Assembly: GCA_023459675.1 (NCBI GenBank)
Contig: JAEWTC010000079.1
Location: 1-11,611 of the forward strand
DNA: 11,611 nt
Source: Bacillota bacterium
GTDB lineage: Bacteria; Bacillota; Clostridia; Christensenellales; Aristaeellaceae
Direction of reading: 5' to 3'
Position numbers and translations under genes: made by a program. Positions 1 through 7,450 of this stretch are shown one piece after another. The notes beneath the pieces are model-generated. The model was not told the DNA's origin. It was given only the letters and a program-made list of their open reading frames with translations, and made no database searches. How positions within the stretch are numbered: the stretch's first letter is position 1; each line of letters opens with the position of its first letter.

Positions 1-234
1 TCCATCCGGCGGATGATTCCCCCGCTGTGCAACGAGTTCGTGATGATGATCAAGGACGTATCCCTGGTGTTTGCCATCTCGCTGATGGATATCACGACGA
101 TTTCCAAGTCCATCATGACCAGCGAGGGCAATTATCTGGTATTCTTCCCGGCGCTTGTCATCTACCTGATTATCACGGCCATTTTCACCTTCCTGTTCGG
201 CAAGGTGGAAAAGCGGCTCTCGATTTACGAGTAG
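1..234 (+). CDS. Polar amino acid ABC transporter permease, C-terminal part (5' end outside window)
   Basis: Frame 1 is open from the first base to a TAG at 232-234, giving 77 residues of a protein that starts upstream of the window. The order is typical of the C-terminus of HisM/GlnP-type permeases: an RR-x-x-PP-L-x-NEF segment (the EAA-loop region that contacts the ATPase), a hydrophobic stretch, then a last membrane segment around FFPALVIYLIITAIFTFLF, and a short basic tail. The role inferred from the family is to form the membrane channel of a high-affinity amino acid importer. The ATPase gene follows after 9 bases, with its ribosome binding site overlapping this stop codon, so the two are co-transcribed. 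The substrate cannot be told, and no solute-binding protein gene lies inside the window. Confidence 0.88.
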   Translation, partial: SIRRMIPPLCNEFVMMIKDVSLVFAISLMDITTISKSIMTSEGNYLVFFPALVIYLIITAIFTFLFGKVEKRLSIYE

Positions 235-243
235 GAGGCGGCG

Positions 244-1014
<771 letters not shown>

Positions 1015-1032
1015 GCACAGCGCAATAAAGCA

Positions 1033-1071
1033 CCGAAGGCCACCCATCATGATGGGCGGCCTTCGGCGTTT
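1033..1071 (+). terminator. Long hairpin after the amino acid ABC operon, probable terminator
   Basis: A 9-bp stem CCGAAGGCC (1033-1041) pairs with GGCCTTCGG (1058-1066). Inside it, after one A/C mismatch, CCCATCA pairs with TGATGGG. The 3' side has only CGTTT, so the U-tract is poor. The position, 19 bases after the ATPase stop, supports a terminator. On the minus strand the stem is followed by TGCTTTATTG, so it might also stop readthrough from the convergent DUF1848 gene. Confidence 0.65.
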
Positions 1072-1109
1072 GCGGGCAGTATCCGGCGCGCGGCGGACGG
1101 AGCACTCCA

Positions 1110-1190
1110 CGCAGGGAACCCTTCGCACAAGTTACCGATCCCTGCGGCCGTAAGAAATGCCAAAGCCGTTTCTCCCAACGCAGGGAGAAA
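1110..1190. repeat. Mutually exclusive inverted repeats in the convergent intergenic region
   Basis: CGCAGGGA occurs at 1110-1117 and again at 1179-1186, and its exact reverse complement TCCCTGCG lies between them at 1139-1146. The middle copy can pair with either flank, but not both at once. The third copy also sits inside another perfect 8-bp hairpin, TTTCTCCC (1169-1176) with GGGAGAAA (1183-1190). A further hairpin GCTGAG/CTCAGC (1203-1208/1214-1219) covers the DUF1848 stop codon. No ORF or recognised RNA family was seen here. It may be a terminator region for the minus-strand gene or a small structured RNA; neither is proven. Confidence 0.4.
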
Positions 1191-1214
1191 TGCCGGGCGG
1201 CAGCTGAGCTTATC

Positions 1215-2180
1215 TCAGCAAGCGCCGCGGTACCCGGCGCAGTCCAGCGGTAGCCGAAGCTGCCCGTCCCGGCACGGGAGCAGGAACCGCTCCGTTACGG
1301 TTTCGTGCGCGCCGATCTCCCCGATGAGTAGCGGCGACAGCGGATTGTGCAGCGCCCGGTTTTTTTGGATCTCGCCCGCGTGATAATTGGCGTAACAGTA
1401 GCGGCAGCCGTTTTCGCAGGTGTTGTACGCGCCGATGTCCACACTCTGCGCGCAGCCGCAGCCGGGGCGCTGATGCGGGTCCGCCGCAACCGGCAGCCTG
1501 CACCCCAGCTGCGCTTCCAGAAGGGAAGGGTCAATACAATGAGAAGGCATGACGCCGCAGGCCGACAGGTCCAGGCTTTCGGCGCAGGCGCACATCTCCA
1601 TGCCGTGGCTCCGGGCAATCTGCGCTAACCCGGCCGCCAGCGATAGCCGCTCCCTGGCCGTAAGCTCCTGCACGGCCAGCGCTCCCGCGTTGCGCCTGCA
1701 ATTGCGGTACTGCGTATCCACAAAGCTGATCACCACCCGCCGGGTGGCGCCAGCAAGCGCGCCCGCCATGGTGGAAAACGCCCGCAGATGCGCCTGCGGA
1801 GTCCACGACGCGTTGACCAGGATGGGATCATACCGCCAAACGACGCGCTCCGGGCCGATCTGATCGGACAGGCGGCGGAACGCGGACATGAGCTTGAGCT
1901 TTACGGGCAGGTTCGGCTCGATATCCTTGCCGTAGGGCGTGAGCGTGAACTGCACGTAATAGGCGTAACGGTTCAGCTCCTGCAGGCGGGGCAGCATGGG
2001 AATCGGGTTCTTGGTCCAGAACACAATCCCGTCCACAACGTCCGGCGAGAGCTGCAATTTGCTGATTTTGCGGGGGTTGACGGGATTGCGCACGCATACG
2101 AAACCCGCGCGCAGGCGGTTAAACAGCCAGTCCGTATAAAAAGCGGGAATATCGGTACGCCGGCTAACGCTGAGGATCAT
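1215..2180 (-). CDS. DUF1848 family protein with C-terminal CX3CX2C motif; possible radical-SAM-like enzyme
   Basis: The 321-residue product starts MILSVSRRTDIPAFY and contains a FWTKNP block (54-59) and a near-C-terminal CENGCRYCYANY (255-266). These are hallmarks, as I recall them, of the uncharacterised DUF1848 family. Cys255, Cys259 and Cys262 make a CX3CX2C motif followed by Tyr-Ala, like the [4Fe-4S] site of radical SAM enzymes, but at the end of the chain rather than the beginning. Many other cysteines (197, 199, 208, 215, 227, 241, 243) precede it. The biochemical function is unknown. The start chosen is ATG at 2178-2180, with AAAGGAG at 2189-2195; an upstream ATG at 2241-2243 would lie within or before the promoter. 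The promoter contains a LexA-type box, so induction by DNA damage is likely. The gene faces away from rex. Confidence 0.88.
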   Translation of the reverse strand: MILSVSRRTDIPAFYTDWLFNRLRAGFVCVRNPVNPRKISKLQLSPDVVDGIVFWTKNPIPMLPRLQELNRYAYYVQFTLTPYGKDIEPNLPVKLKLMSAFRRLSDQIGPERVVWRYDPILVNASWTPQAHLRAFSTMAGALAGATRRVVISFVDTQYRNCRRNAGALAVQELTARERLSLAAGLAQIARSHGMEMCACAESLDLSACGVMPSHCIDPSLLEAQLGCRLPVAADPHQRPGCGCAQSVDIGAYNTCENGCRYCYANYHAGEIQKNRALHNPLSPLLIGEIGAHETVTERFLLPCRDGQLRLPLDCAGYRGAC

Positions 2181-2201
2181 GGCAATCTCTCCTTTGTTTT
2201 C

Positions 2202-2230
2202 AGTATATAGCAAACATATGTTCGCGTCAA
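2202..2230 (-). promoter_or_regulatory. Sigma-A-type promoter of the DUF1848 gene
   Basis: Read on the minus strand, TTGACG (2225-2230) is followed by a 17-base spacer and TATACT (2202-2207). The expected transcript start is near 2195, which leaves a very short leader beginning at or just before the AAAGGAG ribosome binding site. An alternative -10, TATATA, shifted by two bases gives a 15-base spacer. The spacer is filled by a LexA-like palindrome. Confidence 0.75.
2211..2224 (-). promoter_or_regulatory. LexA (DinR) SOS box between -35 and -10 of the DUF1848 gene
   Basis: On the minus strand the 14 bases read CGAACATATGTTTG. The Gram-positive LexA operator consensus is CGAAC-N4-GTTYG/C, with CGAACATATGTTCG a near-ideal form, so this site differs from a perfect palindrome by one pair. 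It lies entirely in the promoter spacer, where bound LexA would block RNA polymerase. The flanking G (2210) and C (2225) extend the symmetry to 16 bases. LexA itself is not encoded in the window. Confidence 0.72.
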
Positions 2231-2278
2231 GGGTAATTTGCATTCATTGTTACAACCGGATAATTTACGCGAACGACT

Positions 2279-2296
2279 CTGTTAAAATATTGACAA
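2279..2296 (+). promoter_or_regulatory. Rex operator (ROP site) upstream of rex-hydCBA
   Basis: The sequence CTGTTAAAATATTGACAA matches the clostridial Rex consensus TTGTTAA-N4-TTAACAA with one mismatch in each half (C for T at the first base, G for A in the right half). The 7-4-7 spacing is exact. It overlaps the -35 hexamer of the promoter in front of rex, the usual arrangement for repression. Rex is the first gene downstream, which fits autoregulation. Confidence 0.75.
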
Positions 2297-2318
2297 GCGG
2301 TTTTATTTACGCTATATT
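2290..2318 (+). promoter_or_regulatory. Promoter of the rex-hydCBA-hydS-phosphatase operon
   Basis: A perfect -35 TTGACA (2290-2295), a 17-base spacer and a -10 TATATT (2313-2318, five of six bases) predict a transcript start near 2325. The -35 lies inside the right half of the Rex operator. No other convincing promoter was seen before the terminator at 10338, so this one probably drives all six genes. Confidence 0.8.
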
Positions 2319-2324
2319 TATATC

Positions 2325-2338
2325 GATAAGAAATTATC
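2325..2338 (+). other. Small hairpin at the predicted 5' end of the operon mRNA
   Basis: GATAA (2325-2329) and TTATC (2334-2338) flank a GAAA loop, and the predicted transcript start falls on its first base. A 5'-terminal stem could protect the message from decay. The stem is short and A/T-rich, so this is weak evidence. Confidence 0.3.
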
Positions 2339-2383
2339 AATTGGTATGTTGAACAGGAAGGACCGATCACAAGGAGAGCCCCT

Positions 2384-3043
2384 ATGGACAACGACCGCAG
2401 AATCACCCCGATTCCGCTGCCAACCTTAAAGCGGCTGCCGCTGTACTACCAGTACGTCGCCAAGCTTTCGCACGGCGGCGTAACGGACGTTTCCTGCTCT
2501 CAGATCGCGCGCGATCTGGGGTTGGTGGCCGTGCAGGTGCGCAAGGATTTGCAGGTGACGGGCGCGGTCGGCCGTCCGAAAACGGGGTATCCGGTGCGGC
2601 AGCTGCAGCGGGCGCTGGCCTCCACGTTGGGCTACGACAATAAAACCGAAATGTTCCTGGTGGGCGCGGGGAGCCTGGGCAAGGCGCTGATGGGCTACAA
2701 ACGCTTTCAGGATTACAACATCGGCATTGCCGCGGCCTTTGACCGAAACGACGCGCTCGTGGGTACGGAGATCGACGAAAAGCCCGTTCTTCCGCTCTCG
2801 AAGTTCTCCTCGCTGTGCAGCCGCATGCACGTAAAATTCGGCGTCATCTGCGTACCGGCGGAAGAAGCGCAAGGCATTGCGGACCTGATGGTCTCCTCGG
2901 GGATCGAGGCCATTTGGAACTTCGCGCCGGTCAACCTCCAGGTGCCCGAGACCGTGATCGTGCACAACGAAAACCTGACCGCGTCCCTGTCCATCCTTCT
3001 CAACAAATACAAGACCCGCAATCTGGAAAGCGAGCGTGACTAG
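2384..3043 (+). CDS. rex: Redox-sensing transcriptional repressor Rex
   Basis: The 219-residue length is normal for Rex. An N-terminal winged helix (about 12-75) contains LPLYYQYVAKL and a recognition-helix region ending VQVRKDLQ. The NADH-binding Rossmann fold follows, with GAGSLG (94-99) as the nucleotide loop, AFD (118-120) at the end of the second strand, and the family motif NFAP (179-182). Rex binds DNA when NADH/NAD+ is low and releases it when NADH rises. Start ATG has AAGGAG at 2371-2376. The gene heads the hydrogenase operon, sits behind a Rex-like operator and overlaps hydC by 8 bases. This supports direct control of itself and of the NADH-linked hydrogenase. The assignment is firm; regulation of this particular operon is inferred from the site. 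Confidence 0.96.
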   Translation: MDNDRRITPIPLPTLKRLPLYYQYVAKLSHGGVTDVSCSQIARDLGLVAVQVRKDLQVTGAVGRPKTGYPVRQLQRALASTLGYDNKTEMFLVGAGSLGKALMGYKRFQDYNIGIAAAFDRNDALVGTEIDEKPVLPLSKFSSLCSRMHVKFGVICVPAEEAQGIADLMVSSGIEAIWNFAPVNLQVPETVIVHNENLTASLSILLNKYKTRNLESERD

Positions 3044-3536
3044 CGTGCAGAAAATCTTAGCCTTCGAAAAGGCCGGGCAGATCATCGAAAAATACGGATA
3101 TGACAAGGCCAAACTGATTCCGATTTTGCAGGAGATCCAAAACGAGTACCGCTATCTGCCCGAAGAGCTGATGGTGTATGTGGCCACGATGCTCAACACC
3201 ACTTCTTCCCACGTATACGGCGTAGCCTCGTTTTACTCTCATTTCACGTTGAAGCTGAAGGGCAAATACGTGATCAAGGTGTGCGACGGCACCGCCTGCC
3301 ACGTGAAGAAGTCCATGCATATCCGCGACGCCGTAAGCAGCTATTTGAAGCTTGAACCGGGCCAGCATACCACGCCCGATATGCTGTTCACCGTGGAAAC
3401 GGTATCGTGCCTGGGCACGTGCGGCCTGGCGCCGGCCATGACCGTGAACGACGAAGTACACGGGCTTTTGACCGACGAAGCGGCCATCGCCGTGATCCGC
3501 GAGATTCAGGAAAAGGAGCGTGTGAGCCATGAGTGA
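3036..3536 (+). CDS. hydC: Electron-bifurcating [FeFe] hydrogenase, NuoE-like subunit HydC
   Basis: This 166-residue protein is of the NuoE/24-kDa family, a thioredoxin-like [2Fe-2S] ferredoxin. The cluster ligands are Cys83 and Cys88 (CDGTAC) and Cys125 and Cys129 (CLGTC). The N-terminal helical part contains the family's LQEIQNEYRYLPEE and YGVASFYSHF segments. In HydABC complexes this subunit is bound to the flavin subunit HydB. The likely start is GTG at 3036: GGAAAG at 3025-3030 is 5 bases ahead, and an alternative GTG at 3045 would sit 14 bases from it. The reading frame overlaps the end of rex and the start of hydB by 8 bases each, implying coupled translation and balanced subunit supply. 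Alone it could belong to any NADH-linked complex; the downstream hydB and hydA settle it. Confidence 0.94.
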   Translation: MTSVQKILAFEKAGQIIEKYGYDKAKLIPILQEIQNEYRYLPEELMVYVATMLNTTSSHVYGVASFYSHFTLKLKGKYVIKVCDGTACHVKKSMHIRDAVSSYLKLEPGQHTTPDMLFTVETVSCLGTCGLAPAMTVNDEVHGLLTDEAAIAVIREIQEKERVSHE

Positions 3537-5412
3537 AGCAGTTCACCTGCAGCAGCGGGCCGAAACGTATCTAAAGAATACCAAGGACATTAAAAAGCGC
3601 ATCATCGTTTGCGCGGGCACGGGCTGCATGGCCGGCGGCGCGATGAAGATCATCGCCCGGTTTGAAGAGCTGATCGAGGCGCGCGGCCTGCGCGTTGCCC
3701 TTGTGATCGACAAGCACGAGGACGGCTACCACGTGTCGGGCAGCGGCTGCCAGGGCTTTTGCCAAATGGGGCCGCTGGTCACCATCTACCCCGGGAAAAC
3801 CATGTACTGCAAAGTCAAGCCCGAGGACGTGGAAGAAATTATCGAAAAAAGCGTGCTCGCCGACGACGTGGTCGAGCGCCTGGTATATACGCTCAAAACC
3901 AGCGGGAAAACCTATCCCCACAAGGACGACGTTCCCTTCTACAAAAACCAGCATCGCATGGTGCTGGAAAAGTGCGGCAACATCGACCCCGCGGACATCA
4001 ACGAGTACATTTCGCTGGGCGGTTACGCGCAAGCCGAGAAATGCGTCAAGATGCAGCCCGAGGAGATCTGCTCCATCATGATGGACTCCGGCCTCAAAGG
4101 GCGGGGCGGCGGCGGTTTCCCCACCGGCAAGAAGTGGGACCTGACCCGCGTGAACGAAAGCGATAAGAAATACATCATCTGCAACGGCGACGAGGGCGAC
4201 CCCGGCGCGTTCATGGACCGCTCCGTGATGGAGGGCAACCCCCACAGCGTGCTGGAGGGCATGATCATCGCCGCCATGGCCATCGGCGCGGACGAAGGCT
4301 ACGTATACGTGCGCGCGGAATACCCCCTGGCGGTCAAGCGCATCCGTGCCGCGGTGCAAACCGCGCAGGCGGCAGGCATCCTCGGCCAGAACATTTTCGG
4401 CACGGAAAAGTCCTTCACCATCACCGTGATGGAGGGCGCGGGCGCATTCGTCTGCGGCGAGGAAACCGCGCTGATCGCGTCCGTCGAGGGCAACCGCGGC
4501 ATGCCCGCGCCCAAGCCCCCGTATCCCGCGGTGAAGGGCCTGTTCGGCAAGCCCACCGTGGTCAACAATGTGGAAACCCTCGCCTCCGTGCCCATCGTGA
4601 TGGAAATGGGCGCGGACGGGTTTAAGAAGCTGGGCACCTCCACGGCGGCGGGCACCAAAACCTTCGCGCTGACCGGCCACGTGGTCAACACCGGGCTGAT
4701 CGAGGTACCGTTTGGCACCACGCTGCGCACGATCGTCTACAACATCGCCGGCGGCGTAACCGGAGAGGACGGCCAGGTATCGCCCGAGGGCTTCAAGGCC
4801 GTGCAGATCGGCGGCCCGTCCGGCGGCTGCCTGACGCAGGAACATCTCGACCTCCCGCTGGATTACCAGCACCTGACCTCCATCGGCGCGATGGTGGGCA
4901 GCGGCGGCCTGGTGGTGATGAACCACAATACCTGCATGGTGGAAATCGCGCGCTTCTTTATGGAATTCACGCAGAACGAAAGCTGCGGCAAGTGCGTGGT
5001 CTGCCGCGAAGGCACCAAGCAGATGCTGGATATCCTGACCGACATCACCCAGGGCAAGGCGACGCTCGAACAGCTGAGCCTGCTGGAAGAGCTTGCGGGC
5101 GTGGTGCGCACCGCGTCGCTTTGCGGGCTTGGCAAGTCCGCCCCCAACCCCGTGCTGTTCACGCTTCGCTATTTCCACGACGAATACATGGAGCATATCG
5201 TAAACAAGCGCTGCCCGGCGGGCCAATGCCAGGCGCTGAAGGAATACCGGATCGACCCCGCCAAGTGCATCGGCTGCGGCATGTGCAAGCGCAAGTGCCC
5301 CGTGGAGGCCATTTCCGGCGAGAAGAAAGAGCCGCATACGATCGACGCCGCGAAGTGTATCAAATGCGGAGCCTGCAAGGATACCTGCAAGTTCGGCGCC
5401 GTGCTCGCGTAA
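3529..5412 (+). CDS. hydB: Electron-bifurcating [FeFe] hydrogenase, NuoF-like flavin subunit HydB
   Basis: HydB (627 residues) binds FMN and NAD(H) and is the site where electrons are split between NADH and ferredoxin. Domains in order: an N-terminal thioredoxin-like [2Fe-2S] domain with Cys28, Cys33, Cys74 and Cys78; the NuoF core with GRGGGGFPTGKKW (191-203) and CNGDEGDPGAF (218-228) for FMN/NADH; the NuoF [4Fe-4S] site Cys486, Cys489, Cys492 and Cys532; and a C-terminal two-cluster ferredoxin (Cys580/583/586/590 and Cys610/613/616/620). Cys469, His555, Cys562 and Cys567 may form the structural zinc site described in HydB structures. This fused layout is that of bifurcating HydB rather than Complex I NuoF. 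AAAGGAG at 3512-3518 precedes the ATG, which overlaps hydC by 8 bases. Confidence 0.96.
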   Translation: MSEAVHLQQRAETYLKNTKDIKKRIIVCAGTGCMAGGAMKIIARFEELIEARGLRVALVIDKHEDGYHVSGSGCQGFCQMGPLVTIYPGKTMYCKVKPEDVEEIIEKSVLADDVVERLVYTLKTSGKTYPHKDDVPFYKNQHRMVLEKCGNIDPADINEYISLGGYAQAEKCVKMQPEEICSIMMDSGLKGRGGGGFPTGKKWDLTRVNESDKKYIICNGDEGDPGAFMDRSVMEGNPHSVLEGMIIAAMAIGADEGYVYVRAEYPLAVKRIRAAVQTAQAAGILGQNIFGTEKSFTITVMEGAGAFVCGEETALIASVEGNRGMPAPKPPYPAVKGLFGKPTVVNNVETLASVPIVMEMGADGFKKLGTSTAAGTKTFALTGHVVNTGLIEVPFGTTLRTIVYNIAGGVTGEDGQVSPEGFKAVQIGGPSGGCLTQEHLDLPLDYQHLTSIGAMVGSGGLVVMNHNTCMVEIARFFMEFTQNESCGKCVVCREGTKQMLDILTDITQGKATLEQLSLLEELAGVVRTASLCGLGKSAPNPVLFTLRYFHDEYMEHIVNKRCPAGQCQALKEYRIDPAKCIGCGMCKRKCPVEAISGEKKEPHTIDAAKCIKCGACKDTCKFGAVLA

Positions 5413-5430
5413 GGAAGGGAGCGGACAGAT

Positions 5431-7431
5431 ATGAAAACCAACCAAACCGTAACCATTGACAACAAACAGGTGCCCATCGAGGGTGAGCGCAACCTTTTGG
5501 AGCTCATCCGCAAGGCGGGCATCGATATCCCCACGTTCTGCTACCATTCCGAAATGAGCATCTACGGCGCGTGCCGCCTGTGCATGGTGGACGTGGAAGG
5601 CATGGGCATGGTCGCCTCGTGTTCCACGCTGCCCCGCGCGGGCATGGTGGTGAAAACCTCCACCCCGCAGATCCGCCTGACCCGCAAGATGATTTTGGAG
5701 CTGCTGCTGGCAAGCCACCAGGGCGATTGCCAGACCTGCCCCAAGGGCACAGACTGCAAGCTTTTGGCGCTTGCCAACCGCCTGGGCGTCAAGGACGTGC
5801 GCTTTAAGAAATCCGGCCGGAACCTGCCGCTGGACCTTTCCTCCCCCTCCATCGCCCGCGACCCCAACAAGTGCATCCTCTGCGGCGACTGCGTGCGCAT
5901 GTGCAGCGAAATTCAGGGCGTCGGCGCCATCGGCTTTGCGGGCCGCGGCGCTAACAGCGTGGTCACCCCGTGCTTCGGCCGCGAAATTGCCACCGTGGAA
6001 TGCGTGGACTGCGGCCAGTGCACCAAGGTGTGCCCCACCGGCGCGCTGACCATCCATTCCGATACCGACGCCGTGCTTCGCGCCATTCAGGCGGAGGGCA
6101 AGTTCGTCGTCGCCGCCGTTGCGCCCGCGGTACGCGTGGCCATCGGCGAGGAATTCGGCCTGGAGAGCGGCGCAAACGCCGTGGGCAAGCTGATCGCAAC
6201 GCTGAAGCTCATGGGCTTTGACGCGGTGTACGACGTTTCCTACTCCGCGGACCTGACCATTGTGGAAGAAGCCAACGAGTTCCTCCACCGCATGGACAAG
6301 CACGAAAACCTGCCGATCTTCACCTCCTGCTGCCCCGCGTGGGTGAAGTTCATGGAACAGTATTACAGCGATTTCGCGGGCAACCTCTCCACCTGCCGCT
6401 CCCCGCAGCAGATGCTGGGCTCGCTCGCCAAGGAAATGCTGCCCGGCGCCCTGAACATCGACCGCCGGGACATCGTCTTCGTATCCATCATGCCCTGCAC
6501 GGCCAAGAAGTTCGAAGCCAAGCGCGAAGAGTTCCGCACCGCGGAAGAGCCGGATATCGATTACGTCATCACCACGCACGAGCTTTCTCGTTTGATTAAG
6601 GAACAGGGCATCATGTTCAACGAGATGGAGCCCGAAGCCTTCGATATGCCCTTTGGCTTCAACACCGGCGGCGGCATCATTTTCGGCAACTCCGGCGGCG
6701 TCAGCGAAGCGGCGATCCGCTATGCGGGCGAAAAGCTGACCGGCAAGAAAAGCGACGATTACATCATCCGCGAGGTGCGGGGCGAAGAGGGCATCCGCGA
6801 GGTGGAATACGACTTCAGCGGCACCAAGGTGAAGATGGCCGTCGTATCGGGCCTGGGCAACGCGCGCCAGCTGATGAATAACATCAAGGAAGGCAAGGCG
6901 CACTACGATTTCGTGGAAGTGATGGCCTGCCCCTCCGGCTGCGTCAACGGCGGCGGGCAGCCCGTGAGCGCCGACCGGCTGGTGCGCAAGAAACGCACCG
7001 AAGCCCTCTACCGCACCGACAAGATGCTCCAGCTGCACAAATCGCAGGATAACCCCTACATCAAGGATCTGTACGATACGCTGCTGGGCGTGCCAAACAG
7101 CCACAAGGCGCACGAGCTTTTGCACACGCACTTCCATGCCCGCACGCGCATCAAGAGCGACCGGATTGAACAGCAGGTCAAGGATAACGGCGCGCTGCCG
7201 GTGGCAATCTGCTTTGGCACGGGCTGCTTCATCCGCGGTTCGCAGAAACTGCTTTCCCAGTTGACACAATTCATTTCTCAGAATAATCTGGAAGACAGGG
7301 TGGCGCTGGAGGCAACCTTCTGCTTCGAAAGCTGCGACAAGGGCCCGGTGGTGAAGATCGGCGACGAATTGATCACCCACTGCACGCGCCTCAAGGCGGT
7401 GGAAGCGCTCACCCAGAAGCTGCACCTCTAA
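5431..7431 (+). CDS. hydA: [FeFe] hydrogenase catalytic subunit HydA (group A, bifurcating), with C-terminal [2Fe-2S] domain
   Basis: The 666-residue HydA reversibly reduces protons to H2. From the N-terminus: a plant-type [2Fe-2S] domain (Cys37, 48, 51, 64); a His-Cys [4Fe-4S] site (His96, Cys100, 103, 109); a two-cluster ferredoxin (Cys148/151/154/158 and Cys191/194/197/201); then the H-cluster domain with all three signatures intact, TSCCPAW (298-304), MPCTAKKFE (354-362) and EVMACPSGCVNGGGQP (496-511). Cys300 is the proton-transfer cysteine; Cys301, 355, 500 and 504 hold the H-cluster. The chain ends with a thioredoxin-like [2Fe-2S] domain (Cys594, 599, 631, 635), an arrangement I recall for Thermotoga maritima HydA. 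It starts 18 bases after hydB with a GGAAGGGAG-type site. The maturases HydE, HydF and HydG are needed but not in the window. Confidence 0.97.
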   Translation: MKTNQTVTIDNKQVPIEGERNLLELIRKAGIDIPTFCYHSEMSIYGACRLCMVDVEGMGMVASCSTLPRAGMVVKTSTPQIRLTRKMILELLLASHQGDCQTCPKGTDCKLLALANRLGVKDVRFKKSGRNLPLDLSSPSIARDPNKCILCGDCVRMCSEIQGVGAIGFAGRGANSVVTPCFGREIATVECVDCGQCTKVCPTGALTIHSDTDAVLRAIQAEGKFVVAAVAPAVRVAIGEEFGLESGANAVGKLIATLKLMGFDAVYDVSYSADLTIVEEANEFLHRMDKHENLPIFTSCCPAWVKFMEQYYSDFAGNLSTCRSPQQMLGSLAKEMLPGALNIDRRDIVFVSIMPCTAKKFEAKREEFRTAEEPDIDYVITTHELSRLIKEQGIMFNEMEPEAFDMPFGFNTGGGIIFGNSGGVSEAAIRYAGEKLTGKKSDDYIIREVRGEEGIREVEYDFSGTKVKMAVVSGLGNARQLMNNIKEGKAHYDFVEVMACPSGCVNGGGQPVSADRLVRKKRTEALYRTDKMLQLHKSQDNPYIKDLYDTLLGVPNSHKAHELLHTHFHARTRIKSDRIEQQVKDNGALPVAICFGTGCFIRGSQKLLSQLTQFISQNNLEDRVALEATFCFESCDKGPVVKIGDELITHCTRLKAVEALTQKLHL

Positions 7432-7438
7432 AGGAGGC

Positions 7439-7450
7439 TGGGTTTACCCA
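7439..7450 (+). promoter_or_regulatory. Mini-hairpin between ribosome binding site and start codon of hydS
   Basis: AAAGGAGG (7430-7437), overlapping the hydA stop, is 13 bases from the ATG at 7451, longer than the usual 6-10. That gap is almost exactly filled by TGGGTTTACCCA, whose arms TGGG and CCCA can pair over a TTTA loop. Folding would shorten the effective spacing and might tune hydS translation relative to hydA. The effect is inferred. Confidence 0.35.

Noticed and set aside
1203..1219. GCTGAG/CTCAGC hairpin at the DUF1848 stop codon as an intrinsic terminator
   Set aside because: No T-tract follows it on the minus strand; it is noted only as part of the structured intergenic region.
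2181..2243. Upstream ATG giving DUF1848 a 21-residue N-terminal extension
   Set aside because: The extension lies over the -10, LexA box and -35, has no ribosome binding site, and the family begins with MILSVSRRTDIP, which has a good AAAGGAG in front.
2247..2255. TTGTTACAA, a short palindrome resembling a second Rex half-site
   Set aside because: Only one half matches TTGTTAA, and the spacing for a full 18-base operator is wrong. It is too short to call.
3571..7425. A 1284-codon open frame on the minus strand opposite hydB and hydA
   Set aside because: The plus strand encodes two unmistakable hydrogenase subunits here. The antisense product is dominated by Ala, His, Gly, Arg, Val and Leu with no recognisable domain, as expected when GC-ending codons are read backwards. 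It spans the gap between two genes, and no ribosome binding site or promoter was found for it.
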